From Leisingera methylohalidivorans DSM 14336 (GTDB taxonomy: Bacteria > Pseudomonadota > Alphaproteobacteria > Rhodobacterales > Rhodobacteraceae), in assembly GCF_000511355.1 (NCBI RefSeq), contig NC_023135.1, forward strand, positions 2,878,371 through 2,942,370: DNA of 64,000 nt, given 5' to 3'. Below are positions 63,813 through 64,000 of this stretch, piece by piece. The translations under genes and the position numbers were made by a program. Positions within the stretch are counted from its first letter, which is position 1. Every line of letters starts with the position of its first letter. A model generated the notes under the pieces. It was not told the DNA's origin and ran no database searches. It saw only the letters and a program-made list of their open reading frames with translations.

Positions 63813-64000
63813 GGCCGGTTTCCTTCCAAGTCTTTGCTGGCCGGGACGCTACCCGGAGCGGCGGAGATCGGAAAGAGGAAATGCGCAGCGCTGGCACGGC
63901 TTTGCGCCAGCCCGGCACAACCCCAGCGGAAACGCCGGGATATCCCGTCTCCCAGTAAGGGAGGCGGTCAGGGAAAATCGCATTTTCAGATCCGAAAATC
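63813..64000. other. Window-end intergenic region with small inverted repeat
   Basis: No gene recognised. Near the end, GAAAAT-CGC-ATTTTC (about 63974-63988) forms a short hairpin whose A/T-rich arms resemble the palindromes between soeA and soeB. Confidence 0.4.

Overview
The window is high-GC alphaproteobacterial DNA that looks like a Rhodobacterales (Roseobacter group, Ruegeria/Leisingera/Phaeobacter-like) chromosome. The signs are a tpa/tauR/xsc taurine cluster followed by soeABC, an Entner-Doudoroff set zwf-edd-eda, and closely packed genes that often overlap by ATGA or GTGA. The genus is an inference from gene content; no rRNA or complete tRNA is present to confirm it.

Layout. 1-2169: an empty leader, then a two-gene methylenetetrahydrofolate reductase operon. 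2397-9656: a graveyard of mobile DNA. It holds an IS66-family element with an exact 8-bp target duplication but an amber codon in its transposase, a 3' remnant of a phage late-control (gpD) gene, a small membrane ORF, a 3' tRNA-Leu fragment acting as an attachment-site scar, a tyrosine integrase broken by stop codons, an IS5-family remnant, a broken membrane-protein gene and a TniA/Mu-type transposase that has lost its catalytic core. 9824-13796: zwf-edd-eda. 13940-18077: a cysteine desulfhydrase/cysteate lyase-type PLP enzyme, a DsbA-family oxidoreductase, and a minus-strand pair of class III aminotransferase plus BKACE. 18372-30836: sulfonate dissimilation (tpa, a frameshifted SDR, tauR, xsc, TauE-type exporter, pta, soeABC). 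30896-35386: an ECF41 sigma factor with its AhpD-like partner and probable autoregulated promoter, dapA, and a soluble lytic transglycosylase. 35360-51639: mixed housekeeping and stress genes (split mnmD/mnmC, OmpA lipoprotein, WYL regulator with operator repeats, truncated Ada-like gene, nth, PfkB kinase, MarR with a frameshifted EamA transporter, rppH, an OYE-type reductase, zntB, map). 51640-63812: MscS, sfsA, cinA-like, GNAT, AhpD-like, OmpA, a glutaredoxin-MauE fusion, LysR, rsmD, an FAD reductase, a peroxiredoxin, phhB, a FemAB-like gene, a glycerophosphodiesterase and RidA.

How the genes work together. In the sulfonate block, Tpa converts taurine to sulfoacetaldehyde, Xsc splits this to sulfite and acetyl phosphate, Pta makes acetyl-CoA, and sulfite is exported (TauE-type) or oxidised to sulfate by the membrane SoeABC complex. 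TauR-type direct repeats with the same 23-bp period lie before tpa and before xsc, and related boxes lie between tauR and the SDR. No taurine uptake genes lie in the window.

The least explained items are non-coding. A 62-bp palindromic element occurs twice, at opposite ends of the window. Two A/T-rich palindromes sit in tandem between soeA and soeB. There is a 19-bp perfect GC hairpin at 43156-43196, and several operator-like repeat arrays. Two genes (the SDR and the EamA transporter) are frameshifted exactly in G/C homopolymers, so sequencing error must be excluded before calling them pseudogenes. No CRISPR array was seen, and no wholly new system could be demonstrated.
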